From contig NZ_CP020772.1 of NCBI RefSeq assembly GCF_002097535.1, positions 2,542,001 through 2,606,000 of the forward strand: a stretch of 64,000 nt of DNA, given 5' to 3'. Origin of the DNA: Halobacillus mangrovi. GTDB taxonomy: Bacteria; Bacillota; Bacilli; Bacillales; Halobacillaceae. The notes beneath the pieces are model-generated. The model was not told where the DNA came from, searched no databases, and saw only the letters and a program-made list of their open reading frames with translations. This document shows, in pieces, positions 1 to 8,333 of this stretch; position 1 is the first letter of the stretch, and each line of letters opens with the position of its first letter. The position numbers and the translations under genes were made by a program.

Positions 1-1409
1 TTCAATTTCACATACCAGGACACAAAAGTGGAAAAGGCATGGATGAAGAGTACCGTGACTTCATCGGTGAAAATGCTCTATCCATTGATCTCATTAATAT
101 TGAACCCTTAGATGACCTTCATCATCCTCACGGAATGATCCAACAAGCTCAGGAGTTGGCGGCAGATGCTTTCGGAGCTGACTATACATTCTTTTCTGTT
201 CAAGGGACATCGGGAGCTATTATGACTATGATCATGAGCGTCTGCCATCCTGGAGATAAAATCATAGTGCCAAGAAATGTCCATAAATCGATCACAACTG
301 CGATTATTTTTTCAGGGGCAAAACCTGTATTCATTCATCCTGAACTAGATGACAGATTAGGTATTTCTCATGGGATTACGCCTGAGGCAGTAAGGAAAGC
401 ATGTGAAGCAAACCCTGATGCCAAGGGTGTTCTAGTCATTAACCCTACGTACTTTGGTATCACGGCTGATTTAAGAAAGATTGTCGAAATCGCTCATTCG
501 TTTGAAATTCCTGTGCTGGTAGATGAAGCACATGGAGTTCATATTCATTTTCATGAACGGCTTCCCCTTTCAGCAATGCAGGCAGGTGCAGACCTAGCGG
601 CTACAAGCGTCCATAAACTCGGAGGTTCTCTGACCCAAAGCTCAGTGCTGAATTTGCGCGAAGGACTGGTTTCTCATGAGCGCGTTCAGACCATTCTTTC
701 AATGCTTACTACGACTTCAACGTCCTATATCCTTCTCGCGTCCTTGGATGCCGCGAGAAGACATTTAGCTATCCATGGGAAGAGTTTGTTAAATAAATGC
801 TTATCTCTAGCTGACGACGCCAGAAGAAGACTGAATGCAATTCCTGCGATTTATTGTCCCGGCGAAGATATTCTTGGAAGTGAGGCCACCTTTGATTATG
901 ATCCTACTAAGCTGATCATTTCTGTAAAAAACCTCGGGGTGACAGGTTATGACGTTGAAGTGTGGCTGCGGGAAAACTATAACATCGAAGTAGAGCTTTC
1001 AGATCTTTACAATCTCTTGTGTATCGTCACTCCAGGAGATAGCGAAGAAGATTTAGACCAATTAATACGTGCATTGTCAGAGCTCTCTGAACAGTGCTCT
1101 TCCTCTCATGAAATGAAAGAGGTAGCTGTAAAAGTGCCACAAATACCGGTTCTTTCACTCACACCACGAGATGCTTTCTATGCATCAACTGAAGTCGTTC
1201 CTTTAAAAGCTTCAATCGGAAGAATTAGTGCAGAATTTGTAATGGTCTACCCGCCAGGAATTCCAATTTTCATCCCTGGTGAAATCATTACAGAAGAAAA
1301 CATCCAATACATTCAAGAGAACATTGAAGCTGGCCTTCCTGTCCAAGGGCCTGAGGATGACACATTAGAAACCATTCATGTTATTCAGGAACAGCGTGCG
1401 TTTAAATAA
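1..1409 (+). CDS. speA: Arginine decarboxylase SpeA, 5'-truncated by window edge
   Basis: PLP-dependent fold-type I decarboxylase that turns arginine into agmatine, the first step of polyamine synthesis in Bacillus. The reading frame is open to the window edge: before the internal ATG at 39 it already encodes the conserved FHIPGHKSGKG segment of the family N-terminus, so the true start lies outside the window. Visible landmarks are the substrate loop NALSIDLINIEPLDDLH, the aspartate in LVDEAHGVH and the PLP lysine in TSVHKLGGSLTQSS, followed by the Orn/Lys/Arg decarboxylase C-terminal domain with MVYPPGIPIFIPGE. The match to B. subtilis SpeA is close over the whole length, and the neighbouring SR1 gene is also the one expected there. 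It ends at a bidirectional terminator. Confidence 0.95.
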   Translation, partial: QFHIPGHKSGKGMDEEYRDFIGENALSIDLINIEPLDDLHHPHGMIQQAQELAADAFGADYTFFSVQGTSGAIMTMIMSVCHPGDKIIVPRNVHKSITTAIIFSGAKPVFIHPELDDRLGISHGITPEAVRKACEANPDAKGVLVINPTYFGITADLRKIVEIAHSFEIPVLVDEAHGVHIHFHERLPLSAMQAGADLAATSVHKLGGSLTQSSVLNLREGLVSHERVQTILSMLTTTSTSYILLASLDAARRHLAIHGKSLLNKCLSLADDARRRLNAIPAIYCPGEDILGSEATFDYDPTKLIISVKNLGVTGYDVEVWLRENYNIEVELSDLYNLLCIVTPGDSEEDLDQLIRALSELSEQCSSSHEMKEVAVKVPQIPVLSLTPRDAFYASTEVVPLKASIGRISAEFVMVYPPGIPIFIPGEIITEENIQYIQENIEAGLPVQGPEDDTLETIHVIQEQRAFK

Positions 1410-1429
1410 TCCTATATACCACCAAAAAA

Positions 1430-1458
1430 GCCATCCCGACGATTTAAGCCGGGATGGC
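1430..1458. terminator. Bidirectional terminator between speA and SR1
   Basis: A 9-bp perfect stem (GCCATCCCG / CGGGATGGC) with an 11-nt loop. Six T residues follow on the minus strand (SR1) and a shorter T run on the plus strand (speA). Confidence 0.85.
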
Positions 1459-1475
1459 TTTTCTATGAGGATCAA

Positions 1476-1589
1476 TTATTTCTTTTCTGATGTATTGCAA
1501 GTCGGACACGTGCTGTAAAGAGTAGAAACCTTCTCATTTTCATAATGCTCAATCACTTTTTGGCAGTCTTGACATACGATTGTACCCAT
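1476..1589 (-). CDS. sr1P: SR1P, GapA-binding small peptide
   Basis: A 37-residue peptide that begins MGTIVCQDC and carries two CxxC pairs (CQDC at residues 6-9 and CPTC near residues 28-31). N-terminus, cysteine spacing and length match the SR1P family, which in B. subtilis binds glyceraldehyde-3-phosphate dehydrogenase GapA and promotes its association with RNase J1. A good ribosome binding site (AAGGAG) precedes the ATG. Its position between speA and the pdh region is conserved with B. subtilis. rnjA, the proposed functional partner, is also in this window. Confidence 0.88.
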   Translation of the reverse strand: MGTIVCQDCQKVIEHYENEKVSTLYSTCPTCNTSEKK

Positions 1590-1608
1590 TACATCCACTC
1601 CTTAATAT

Positions 1609-1623
1609 TTGTAATCGCTTTCA
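1609..1623 (-). promoter_or_regulatory. cre site (CcpA operator) of SR1
   Basis: The minus strand reads TGAAAGCGATTACA, a perfect fit to the catabolite response element TGWAANCGNTNWCA. It lies at about +5 to +19 relative to the predicted SR1 start, where bound CcpA would block initiation or early elongation. In B. subtilis SR1 is repressed under glycolytic conditions by CcpN and, less strongly, CcpA. Confidence 0.8.
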
Positions 1624-1633
1624 CTGTAAGTTC

Positions 1634-1662
1634 ATTTTAATATGGCACAATCCAAAAATCAA
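1634..1662 (-). promoter_or_regulatory. Sigma-A promoter of SR1
   Basis: The minus strand carries TTGATT, a 17-bp spacer and TAAAAT. The predicted start is near 1627, directly upstream of the cre site and 38 nt before the SR1P start codon. Confidence 0.65.
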
Positions 1663-1755
1663 GCCCAAAAGTATAACATTTTATATTTTGTGACATACTA
1701 ATTAAGTTCATCACAATTATATGTATGTCACTCTTTAAAAAATAGTCCAAAAAAA

Positions 1756-1777
1756 CGGAAATCTCTAGAGATCTCCG
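1756..1777 (-). terminator. Terminator of the deacetylase gene
   Basis: The near-perfect palindrome CGGAAATCTCTAGAGATCTC and its continuation is followed on the minus strand by a run of T. It lies 10 nt after the deacetylase stop codon. Confidence 0.6.
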
Positions 1778-1786
1778 CCTTTTTCT

Positions 1787-2620
1787 TTATGGTGTTTTTA
1801 TTAGGGCTGGGTTGAGGAGCTCATACCCTTTATCTTTCAATCCTTGCACAATGTCAGGAAGGGCTTTAGCTGTCCATTCCCTGTCATGCATTAATAAATT
1901 AGCTCCATTACCCAACAGGTCTGTATTGACCATAATATCAGCTAACTTTGTCGCATCCATATATTCCTGATTCCAATCGTAGCCGTACGTCCAGTTCATA
2001 AGCAGCATATTCTCTTCTGCAGCTAATTGCTTAGAGTATTCGGTGTTCTGCCCAAATGGAGCACGAAAGAATTTAGGACGCTCACCGATGATTTCTTCGA
2101 TACGATCATTCAGACCGATAATTTCTTCTTTTTGTTCTTCTTGAGAAAGATCAGGTAAGGAAGAATGGCTATATGTATGATTCCCGATCGGAAATCCCAT
2201 TTCATGAATCTTCTTTAATTCTTCTGCTCCTTCAGGTGTGTCAATGAAATGACCATTTACGAAAAAGATTGCCGGGGCGTTAAGGTGTTTAAGTGTTTTT
2301 GCCATTTCAACCCCTTGGTTATCCGGTGCGTCATCAATAGTAATTAAAGCTACTTTAGGATTAGCATCCCCAATTGGCTCAAAAGACCAGTTACCAGTCA
2401 ATTGATATTGTGGTTCTGCAGGTGTTGTGTTTGCAGGCTCTGTGGTCTCATTATCTTTTTGTTCTTCTTCCTTCTCTGTCTTTTCATTTTCCTCATTCTT
2501 CTTCGACTGTTCTGTCTTCTGTTCTTCTTTGCTTTGCTCTTCCTGATTGCTTACACTTGAAGCACCGCTACATGCGGTTAAAAGCAATACAAGCAGCATC
2601 ATTCCAACCCACTTCTTCAT
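1787..2620 (-). CDS. Polysaccharide deacetylase lipoprotein (NodB fold)
   Basis: Predicted membrane-anchored carbohydrate esterase of family 4, which removes N-acetyl groups from peptidoglycan or another surface glycan. I chose the ATG at 2620 because it starts MKKWVGMMLLVLLLTAC, a lipoprotein signal with lipobox LTAC, and has GGAGGG upstream. Residues of about 22-75 form a low-complexity Glu/Lys/Gln linker, a cell-wall spacer. The NodB domain follows with TIDDAP (the usual motif is TFDDGP), the metal-binding GNHTYSHSS and RAPFG. The change from DG to DA in motif 1 is mild because both aspartates are kept. It resembles B. subtilis YheN-type proteins; the substrate is unknown. It is a single gene with its own terminator. 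Confidence 0.82.
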   Translation of the reverse strand: MKKWVGMMLLVLLLTACSGASSVSNQEEQSKEEQKTEQSKKNEENEKTEKEEEQKDNETTEPANTTPAEPQYQLTGNWSFEPIGDANPKVALITIDDAPDNQGVEMAKTLKHLNAPAIFFVNGHFIDTPEGAEELKKIHEMGFPIGNHTYSHSSLPDLSQEEQKEEIIGLNDRIEEIIGERPKFFRAPFGQNTEYSKQLAAEENMLLMNWTYGYDWNQEYMDATKLADIMVNTDLLGNGANLLMHDREWTAKALPDIVQGLKDKGYELLNPALIKTP

Positions 2621-2757
2621 AGATGACCCTCCACTGTTATGAATTTCCAACTACTATTATATAAGAAGAAACAGGATTTTATCTATCGTTTTTGGGGAAT
2701 TTATTATATAATGACTAATCGTGGTCCATAGACATTTCTTCATAATAGGTGATTTTT

Positions 2758-3822
2758 ATGATTCAATCTCTTAAAAAGTTCAAAATTCTTGGAGGAAGAA
2801 CTTTAAAAACAGGGATTTCTGTGTTCTTAACTGCATTAATCTGCGGTTTTTTTAATTTGCCTATCATTTTTGCTGTAATCACAGCTATTGTTACGGTAGA
2901 ACATACGGCAGCAGATTCTATTAAAAAAGCGTTTGTGCGCTTTCCTGCATCAGCGATAGGAGCTTTACTGGCCACATCCTTATACGCTATTTTAGGAAAA
3001 GGTGCTCTGACATTTGGGCTCGTTGCTATGATTACGATTGCAGTGTGTCATAAACTGCGTCTGGATGACGGAATCATCGTTGCTACCATCACAGCTATCG
3101 CAATGATCCCTGACTTTCAAGAACATTACATTGTTTCGTTCTTTACAAGATTGGGTACAACTTCAATTGGAATCATCATTTCAACTCTTGTGAATTTTTT
3201 CCTTTTACCACCCAATTATTCCCCCATGATTTACAAAGATATAAATTCTTTGTATAATCACGCTGCGGTGCTGCTTGAGCGTATAATTTCAGACATTGTA
3301 GCAGAATCTAAAGAGAAAAACCGGGGAATTCAAAGGTCTTACAGGCAATTAACGGCGCACTTAGAGAGAACATATCAATTGTCACAATTTCAACGTGAAG
3401 AGTGGAAGTACCATAAGCACACGAAGGAAGAAATGTCGGCCTTTCAGTTTTCTCAAAAAAAATTAGGCGCATTCCAACAAATCGCCTATCACTTGGGAAA
3501 TTTGCAATACGTAAAAACACAGTCATCTGATTTTACCGAAAAAGAAAAAGAGCTCTTACTCACTTTAACAGAAGATTTTGTGAAAGTTCTTCAAGATCCC
3601 ACACACGTTATTAGCGAGGATCAATTCCAAAGAGTTGAACAGTTGGATGATGTATTCTGGAAGTGGAAAGAAGAACACGTAGAAAAGCAAACGGGATTCA
3701 GACATCACCTGCCTCCTCAAACCATTTTGATTTACGAACTATTATGTTTTCATGATGTCCTTGAGGAGCTTCAAAGCATGTCTGAAAAACACAAGCCTAT
3801 GGTCCATGAGTGTTACTTATAA
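2758..3822 (+). CDS. Aromatic acid exporter family (DUF939) membrane protein
   Basis: A 354-residue protein with an N-terminal membrane domain of about 150 residues (several hydrophobic segments, ending near NFFLLPPNYSP) and a cytosolic helical C-terminal half rich in Glu, Lys and Gln. This layout fits the ArAE/DUF939 family of Bacillaceae (YqjA/YgaE-like), a group inferred to export aromatic acids but with few tested members. A GTG at 2749 is also in frame, but AGGTGA at 2747-2752 sits five bases before the ATG at 2758, so that start is preferred. The gap to the BCCT gene is 40 nt, so the two may be co-transcribed. The exported substrate cannot be deduced. Confidence 0.7.
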   Translation: MIQSLKKFKILGGRTLKTGISVFLTALICGFFNLPIIFAVITAIVTVEHTAADSIKKAFVRFPASAIGALLATSLYAILGKGALTFGLVAMITIAVCHKLRLDDGIIVATITAIAMIPDFQEHYIVSFFTRLGTTSIGIIISTLVNFFLLPPNYSPMIYKDINSLYNHAAVLLERIISDIVAESKEKNRGIQRSYRQLTAHLERTYQLSQFQREEWKYHKHTKEEMSAFQFSQKKLGAFQQIAYHLGNLQYVKTQSSDFTEKEKELLLTLTEDFVKVLQDPTHVISEDQFQRVEQLDDVFWKWKEEHVEKQTGFRHHLPPQTILIYELLCFHDVLEELQSMSEKHKPMVHECYL

Positions 3823-3862
3823 AGTGAGTGAGAACAAACACTAAATAGGAGGGATGATATCA

Positions 3863-5398
3863 ATGAAACAAGTTTCAAAAGTTTTTTATATTTCTGTTGT
3901 TGTAGCCTTCTTATTTATCATTTGGGGAGTCATCCCTAAAGAAACGTTACCAACATGGAATTTAACCAACGTAACATCAACCATCCAAGGTTTTTTAACT
4001 GATAAATTCGGATGGTTCTATTTACTGTCAATGACCGGATTCGTAATTTTTGCTATCTTTCTGGTTTTCTCTAAGTATGGAAAAATTAAGTTAGGAAAGC
4101 CGGATGATGAACCAGAATATCCATATATCACCTGGTTCGCCATGTTATTCAGTGCCGGTATGGGTATCGGTCTTGTGTTCTGGGGTGCAGCCGAGCCATT
4201 ATCACACTTCCACTCGCCCCCTATTGTTGATCAGGAACCTATGAGTGAAGCAGCTGCGCAATCAGCGATGAAATACAGCTTCTTCCACTGGGGTCTCCAC
4301 CCATGGGCTATGTACGCTATTTTTGCACTGGCACTTGCCTATTTCAAATTCCGTAAGGATGCACCTGGTGTTATCAGTGCAGCCCTGACACCAGTTTTAG
4401 GTGAAAAACGTGTCAAAGGACCTATAGGAACTCTTGTTGACTTTATTGGTGTTTTTGCAACGATTTTCGGTGTTGCAACATCGTTAGGTTTAGGTGCCTT
4501 GCAGATTTCCAGTGGACTTGCCTACACAATTGACGGTCTCGAAGACACATTTACTTTGCAGTTGATCATCATTGTTGTGGTAACCATCTTGTTCATGACT
4601 TCAGCTATGACTGGATTAAATAAAGGAATTAAATATTTAAGTAATACAAACATTGTCTTAGCTATCGCGTTAATGGTCTTCCTTCTATTTGCAGGACCAA
4701 CAAACTTTATTATGGATTTCTTTACAACAACATTCGGATCTTACATTCGTGATTTACCATATATGAGTTTCCGAATGACACCTTTTGCAGAAGATAATTC
4801 ATGGGTGCAAGCCTGGACAATCTTCTACTGGGCATGGTGGATTTCTTGGGCTCCGTTCGTAGGTACGTTTATAGCACGTGTATCTAAAGGTCGTACGATT
4901 AGAGAATTTATTTTAGGTGTATTGCTTGTACCAACAGTATTCGGTGCCCTATGGTTCTCTGTATTTGGTGGAACAGCGATTTCGTTAGAATTCTTTGATG
5001 GTATCGATATTTACGCTGACGTAAATGAATTAGGTACAGAAGTTGCTCTATTCTCCATGCTAGAACATGTACCACTTGGGGCGGTTATGTCAATAATTGG
5101 ACTGCTGCTGATCAGTACATTCTTTATCACTTCCGCAGACTCTGCAACATTCGTACTGGGAATGCAAACGACTAACGGAAGTTTGAATCCACGCAACCAA
5201 GTTAAATTCACTTGGGGAGTAATTCAAGCAGGTGCAGCAGCAGTACTATTATGGCAAGGTGGATTAAGTGCTTTGCAGACAGCGGCTATCATTGCTGCAT
5301 TTCCGTTTATCTTTATAATGATTTTGATGTGTTTCTCTCTCCTTCGCGCGTTTAGCGAAGAAGCGAAGAAGGTTGATTTAAAGAAAAAATCTAGATAA
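3863..5398 (+). CDS. BCCT-family glycine betaine (compatible solute) transporter
   Basis: A 511-residue secondary transporter with about 12 membrane segments that takes up betaine-type osmolytes. It carries the glycine-rich motif AGMGIGLVFWGAAEP of sodium-coupled betaine carriers such as BetP and OpuD, and the tryptophan signature FYWAWWISWAPFVG with all four Trp residues that form the aromatic betaine cage. An ATG at 3854 abuts AGGAGGG directly. The ATG at 3863 has a 9-nt spacing from it and is the likely start. The C-terminus is short and basic, unlike the long osmosensing tail of BetP. A strong terminator follows. Function as osmoprotectant uptake fits a halophile; substrate choice among betaine, choline-like compounds and ectoine is inference. 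Confidence 0.88.
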   Translation: MKQVSKVFYISVVVAFLFIIWGVIPKETLPTWNLTNVTSTIQGFLTDKFGWFYLLSMTGFVIFAIFLVFSKYGKIKLGKPDDEPEYPYITWFAMLFSAGMGIGLVFWGAAEPLSHFHSPPIVDQEPMSEAAAQSAMKYSFFHWGLHPWAMYAIFALALAYFKFRKDAPGVISAALTPVLGEKRVKGPIGTLVDFIGVFATIFGVATSLGLGALQISSGLAYTIDGLEDTFTLQLIIIVVVTILFMTSAMTGLNKGIKYLSNTNIVLAIALMVFLLFAGPTNFIMDFFTTTFGSYIRDLPYMSFRMTPFAEDNSWVQAWTIFYWAWWISWAPFVGTFIARVSKGRTIREFILGVLLVPTVFGALWFSVFGGTAISLEFFDGIDIYADVNELGTEVALFSMLEHVPLGAVMSIIGLLLISTFFITSADSATFVLGMQTTNGSLNPRNQVKFTWGVIQAGAAAVLLWQGGLSALQTAAIIAAFPFIFIMILMCFSLLRAFSEEAKKVDLKKKSR

Positions 5399-5408
5399 TA
5401 TGTTGTAA

Positions 5409-5440
5409 ACCTCCGTCGAACTGGCGGAGGTCTTTTTTTG
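5409..5440 (+). terminator. Terminator after BCCT gene
   Basis: A 7-bp stem (ACCTCCG / CGGAGGT) with a 9-nt loop, followed by seven T residues. Confidence 0.85.
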
Positions 5441-5491
5441 CTTACCTCGCCTGTTAAGCTAACCTCCTCCAACAATTACCCCTTATCCTGA

Positions 5492-5572
5492 ACACTTGGA
5501 TTCAAGATAATTATTTATTTTGAAGAGTGGTGTTTCCGTTACCTTATACCAGGAGAGTTGGTCGATCGTAGA
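5492..5572. repeat. Relic end of the long palindromic intergenic element
   Basis: The stretch ACTTGGATTCAAGATAAT, then GTTTCCGTTACCT and GGAGAGTTGGTCG after similar spacing, matches the end of the element at 23962 (ACTTGATTTCGAGATAAT, TTTCCGTCACCT, GGAGAGGTGGTCGG). Only about 80 bp are recognisable, with no partner end within the 300-bp gap. The remaining bases of the gap (5441-5491 and 5573-5707) show no gene. Confidence 0.6.
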
Positions 5573-5707
5573 AAAAACTATCGCAATTTTTTTCATTCAC
5601 ATAGGCAATACCTTAGCCAATTCCTATAGGTAAAGTATCTTACTCTTATTCAAGCTTTTATCTTTGAAGTCGATTTTAACGATCAGCCCTTCCCAATTGA
5701 GCTAAAA

Positions 5708-5736
5708 AAACAGGAGCTCGATGTAAGCTCCTGTTT
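5708..5736. terminator. Terminator of aldehyde dehydrogenase gene
   Basis: An 11-bp perfect stem (AAACAGGAGCT / AGCTCCTGTTT) with a 7-nt loop and flanking A/T runs. It ends 5 nt from the aldehyde dehydrogenase stop on the minus strand. Confidence 0.8.
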
Positions 5737-5741
5737 CATTA

Positions 5742-7166
5742 TTAGGATGGATATCCAAGAATAGTTTTCGTTTCTAGATATTCTTCAATACCATGATCTC
5801 CCCACTCTCTTCCGATTCCTGATTGCTTAAAACCGCCGAATGGAGCTGCAAAGTCTGCTTCTGCATCATTTACCTTAATTCGACCTGCCCGGATGCTTGT
5901 CGCTACTTTTCTTAGGGCTTTTTTGTCTTCTCCTACCACATATCCGGCTAATCCGTACTCTGTATCATTACTTATCTTGATGGCATCATCAAGGTCTTCG
6001 TACGTAAGAATAGACATTACCGGACCGAATATTTCTTCTTCTGCTATGGTCATGTCGTTTGTCACATCTGAAAACACTGTCAACTTAGTATAATAGCCTT
6101 TATCTAGCCCTTCTGGTTTTCCAGTGCCACCAGAGAGAAGAGTCGCACCTTCCTCTACTCCTTTTTCAATATAAGATTGTACTGTATCCCATTGTTTCTT
6201 AGATATGAGCGGACCCACTTGATTATCTTCACGAGGATTTCCCACAGAAAATTCTGGGAGCACTTTCAAGACAGCTTCTTCGAAAGCCTCTTTCATTGAA
6301 TTAGGAACCAATATCCGAGTTGCGGCTGAACAGACTTGACCTGTGTTTGTAGCGATATGATTAACAGCTGTTCTTGCTGCTTGTTCGATGTCCGCATCTT
6401 CCAATACGACAAGTGGTGACTTGCCGCCAAGCTCGAGAGCAACGTTCTTAATGGTTTCAGATGCATTTTGCATGATTTTCTTACCTACTCTGCCTGAGCC
6501 GGTAAATGACACGAAGTCGATATCTGGATGAGAGCTGATGCCATCCCCAATAACGTCTCCTTTACCGTTTACAAGATTGAATACCCCTTTCGGAACTCCA
6601 GCTGCTTCAAATATTTCCGCTAAAATAATTGCAGCAAACGGGGTAACTTCTGCTGGTTTCAATATGACTGGGCTGCCAGCCGCAAAAGCACTCGCAATTT
6701 TAGTAGAGGTTTGATTTGTTGGGAAATTCCAAGGTGTAATTAAGCCACTGACGCCGACCGATTCTTTAACACGTGTATGACCGCCCATATCTTCGATAAA
6801 AGAGAACTCTTTCAAAGATTCGGCAGCTTGAGAAAAATGGTTGTAACCCATCATATAATGAACTTTTTCAGAAACTGCTAAAGGAGAACCTAGTTCATCC
6901 GTAATAGTTTCTATAATGTCTTCTTTTCGTTTCTCATACTCTTCTGCGATTCGTTCAAGCATTTTCACTCGTTCATCTTTAGGCATAGTCGAAAAAGAAG
7001 GAAACGCCTCTCTAGCTGCTTTCACTGCTTTATCTAAATCTTCCTTTGTTCCTATGCTGATTTTTCCTATTACTTCTTCTGTAGCCGGGTTGATCACCTC
7101 TTCGACATCCGAACCTGTAGATTCAACCCACTCACCATTAATGTAATGTTTAAGATAATTACGCAT
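5742..7166 (-). CDS. NAD(P)-dependent aldehyde dehydrogenase
   Basis: A 474-residue soluble enzyme of the ALDH superfamily that oxidises an aldehyde to its acid. Visible motifs are TPWNFP near residue 145, the cofactor loop FTGSGRVGK near 222, the general-base glutamate in ALELGGKSP, the catalytic cysteine in [10 protein letters not shown] and the late EEEIFGPV segment. Length is normal for the family. GAAGGAG lies about 10 nt upstream of the ATG. The substrate cannot be told: candidates include aromatic or short-chain aldehydes and betaine aldehyde, the last tempting beside a BCCT gene but without a linked choline dehydrogenase. It is a monocistronic gene with its own terminator. Confidence 0.88.
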   Translation of the reverse strand: MRNYLKHYINGEWVESTGSDVEEVINPATEEVIGKISIGTKEDLDKAVKAAREAFPSFSTMPKDERVKMLERIAEEYEKRKEDIIETITDELGSPLAVSEKVHYMMGYNHFSQAAESLKEFSFIEDMGGHTRVKESVGVSGLITPWNFPTNQTSTKIASAFAAGSPVILKPAEVTPFAAIILAEIFEAAGVPKGVFNLVNGKGDVIGDGISSHPDIDFVSFTGSGRVGKKIMQNASETIKNVALELGGKSPLVVLEDADIEQAARTAVNHIATNTGQVCSAATRILVPNSMKEAFEEAVLKVLPEFSVGNPREDNQVGPLISKKQWDTVQSYIEKGVEEGATLLSGGTGKPEGLDKGYYTKLTVFSDVTNDMTIAEEEIFGPVMSILTYEDLDDAIKISNDTEYGLAGYVVGEDKKALRKVATSIRAGRIKVNDAEADFAAPFGGFKQSGIGREWGDHGIEEYLETKTILGYPS

Positions 7167-7287
7167 CCTATCCGACTCCTTCTATAATAAGTTCAAATTC
7201 AATTATATCTATATACTTCTTCCATTAATGAACATTACCTTTTTTATCCATAGTGAAACCTTTCCATTAGTTAATGGGAGTGAAAAA

Positions 7288-7313
7288 AGCACACCCCGTC
7301 TCAGATGTGCGCT
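7288..7313 (-). terminator. Terminator of the siderophore uptake operon
   Basis: AGCACAC / GTGCGCT stem (one wobble pair on the minus strand), followed there by six T residues, 10 nt after the last permease gene. Confidence 0.6.
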
Positions 7314-7322
7314 AATTTCAAC

Positions 7323-8333
7323 TTATGCGTTTTTTATTAAAAGGTATATGAAATATGGTGCTCCAATGATAGCCGTCATGATCCCTGCAGGAATTCCACT
7401 CGGATCCGCTAAGTTCCTGCCGATGGTATCTGCTGCCAATAAGAGCCATCCACCTAACAAAACAGCCACTGGTATAAACAGCTGGGCGCGCGGACCGACA
7501 AGTGATTTTGCTAAATGAGGTGCGAGTAAGCCGATAAATGCTATGCCTCCTGTGACAGAAACAGAAGCTGCCGCTAATGCCACGGCAATGATAAATAAAA
7601 CAAATCGATCTTTCTCAATGCTAACGCCTGCACCAATGGCCACAGGCTCACTTAAGTTCAGTAGATTCATGCGATTCGCTTTATAGAGAGTGAAGGGAAT
7701 GAGAATGACTAACCAGGGAAAAATAGCGAGAATAAATGGCCAATCTGTACCCCATATGTTCCCTGCGAGCCAGTTTGCAATAAAATCAACTTTTGTACGT
7801 TCCGCTGATGATACCAATATTATCATTGCACCAGAAAGGGCCATTGCAAATCCTATTCCCACAAGCACAAGTCTAACCGGTTTGAATCCTGCATTTTTTT
7901 GATAGGAGAACAAATAGATCAGTAAAGAAGTGGTGAGTGCGCCTAAGAAGGCCACAATTGGCAGTAAATACACAAAAGACCCTGCTTCAATTGGAAAGTA
8001 CAAGAAAAATACAGAAATGGCTACACCTGCCCCTGCATTTATCCCTATAATACCAGGATCGGCTAAATCATTACGGGTGATCGTTTGAAGGATCGCACCT
8101 GATAAGGCTAAAGCCATTCCTGCAAGTATCGAAATGATCAATCTCGGTAGGCGAATTGAAAACAAAACAAATTCATCTTTGAATGATCCTTGACCATGAA
8201 TTGTTGGAATGATCCGATCAAACGAAACGGAAGAGTACCCTAGCCCCATAGCAATAAAGCTGGTTATTATGATTAGAGAAGCAAAGCCAAGGACATACAG
8301 CCGCTGTTTTCGCAGCAATTGTGGATGAATCAT
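7323..8333 (-). CDS. FecCD-family iron-siderophore permease, second subunit
   Basis: A 336-residue, roughly 10-segment membrane protein that forms one half of an ABC importer channel for ferric siderophores. Family landmarks are LPRLIISILAGMALALSGAILQ, the DPGIIGINAGAG loop and the coupling region GGIAFIGLLAPHLAKSLVGPR, which contacts the ATPase. Its start overlaps the stop of the upstream permease gene by 4 nt, implying translational coupling. It is the last gene of the order ATPase, binding protein, permease, permease. The operon carries a Fur box, so iron limitation should induce it. The particular siderophore is not deducible; YfiZ/YfhA- or FeuBC-like systems are the nearest comparisons. 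Confidence 0.88.
   Translation of the reverse strand: MIHPQLLRKQRLYVLGFASLIIITSFIAMGLGYSSVSFDRIIPTIHGQGSFKDEFVLFSIRLPRLIISILAGMALALSGAILQTITRNDLADPGIIGINAGAGVAISVFFLYFPIEAGSFVYLLPIVAFLGALTTSLLIYLFSYQKNAGFKPVRLVLVGIGFAMALSGAMIILVSSAERTKVDFIANWLAGNIWGTDWPFILAIFPWLVILIPFTLYKANRMNLLNLSEPVAIGAGVSIEKDRFVLFIIAVALAAASVSVTGGIAFIGLLAPHLAKSLVGPRAQLFIPVAVLLGGWLLLAADTIGRNLADPSGIPAGIMTAIIGAPYFIYLLIKNA

Larger units (their letters stand above)
1424..1627 (-). ncRNA. SR1-like dual-function small RNA
   Basis: A sigma-A type promoter, a cre box, an SR1P reading frame and a terminator with six T residues define a predicted transcript of about 204 nt on the minus strand. That is the size I recall for B. subtilis SR1 (about 205 nt). 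SR1 there acts both as an antisense RNA on ahrC mRNA and as the mRNA of the GapA-binding peptide SR1P, and it also lies next to speA. The transcript ends are inferred from the promoter and terminator; whether the antisense role is conserved cannot be read from this window. Confidence 0.75.
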
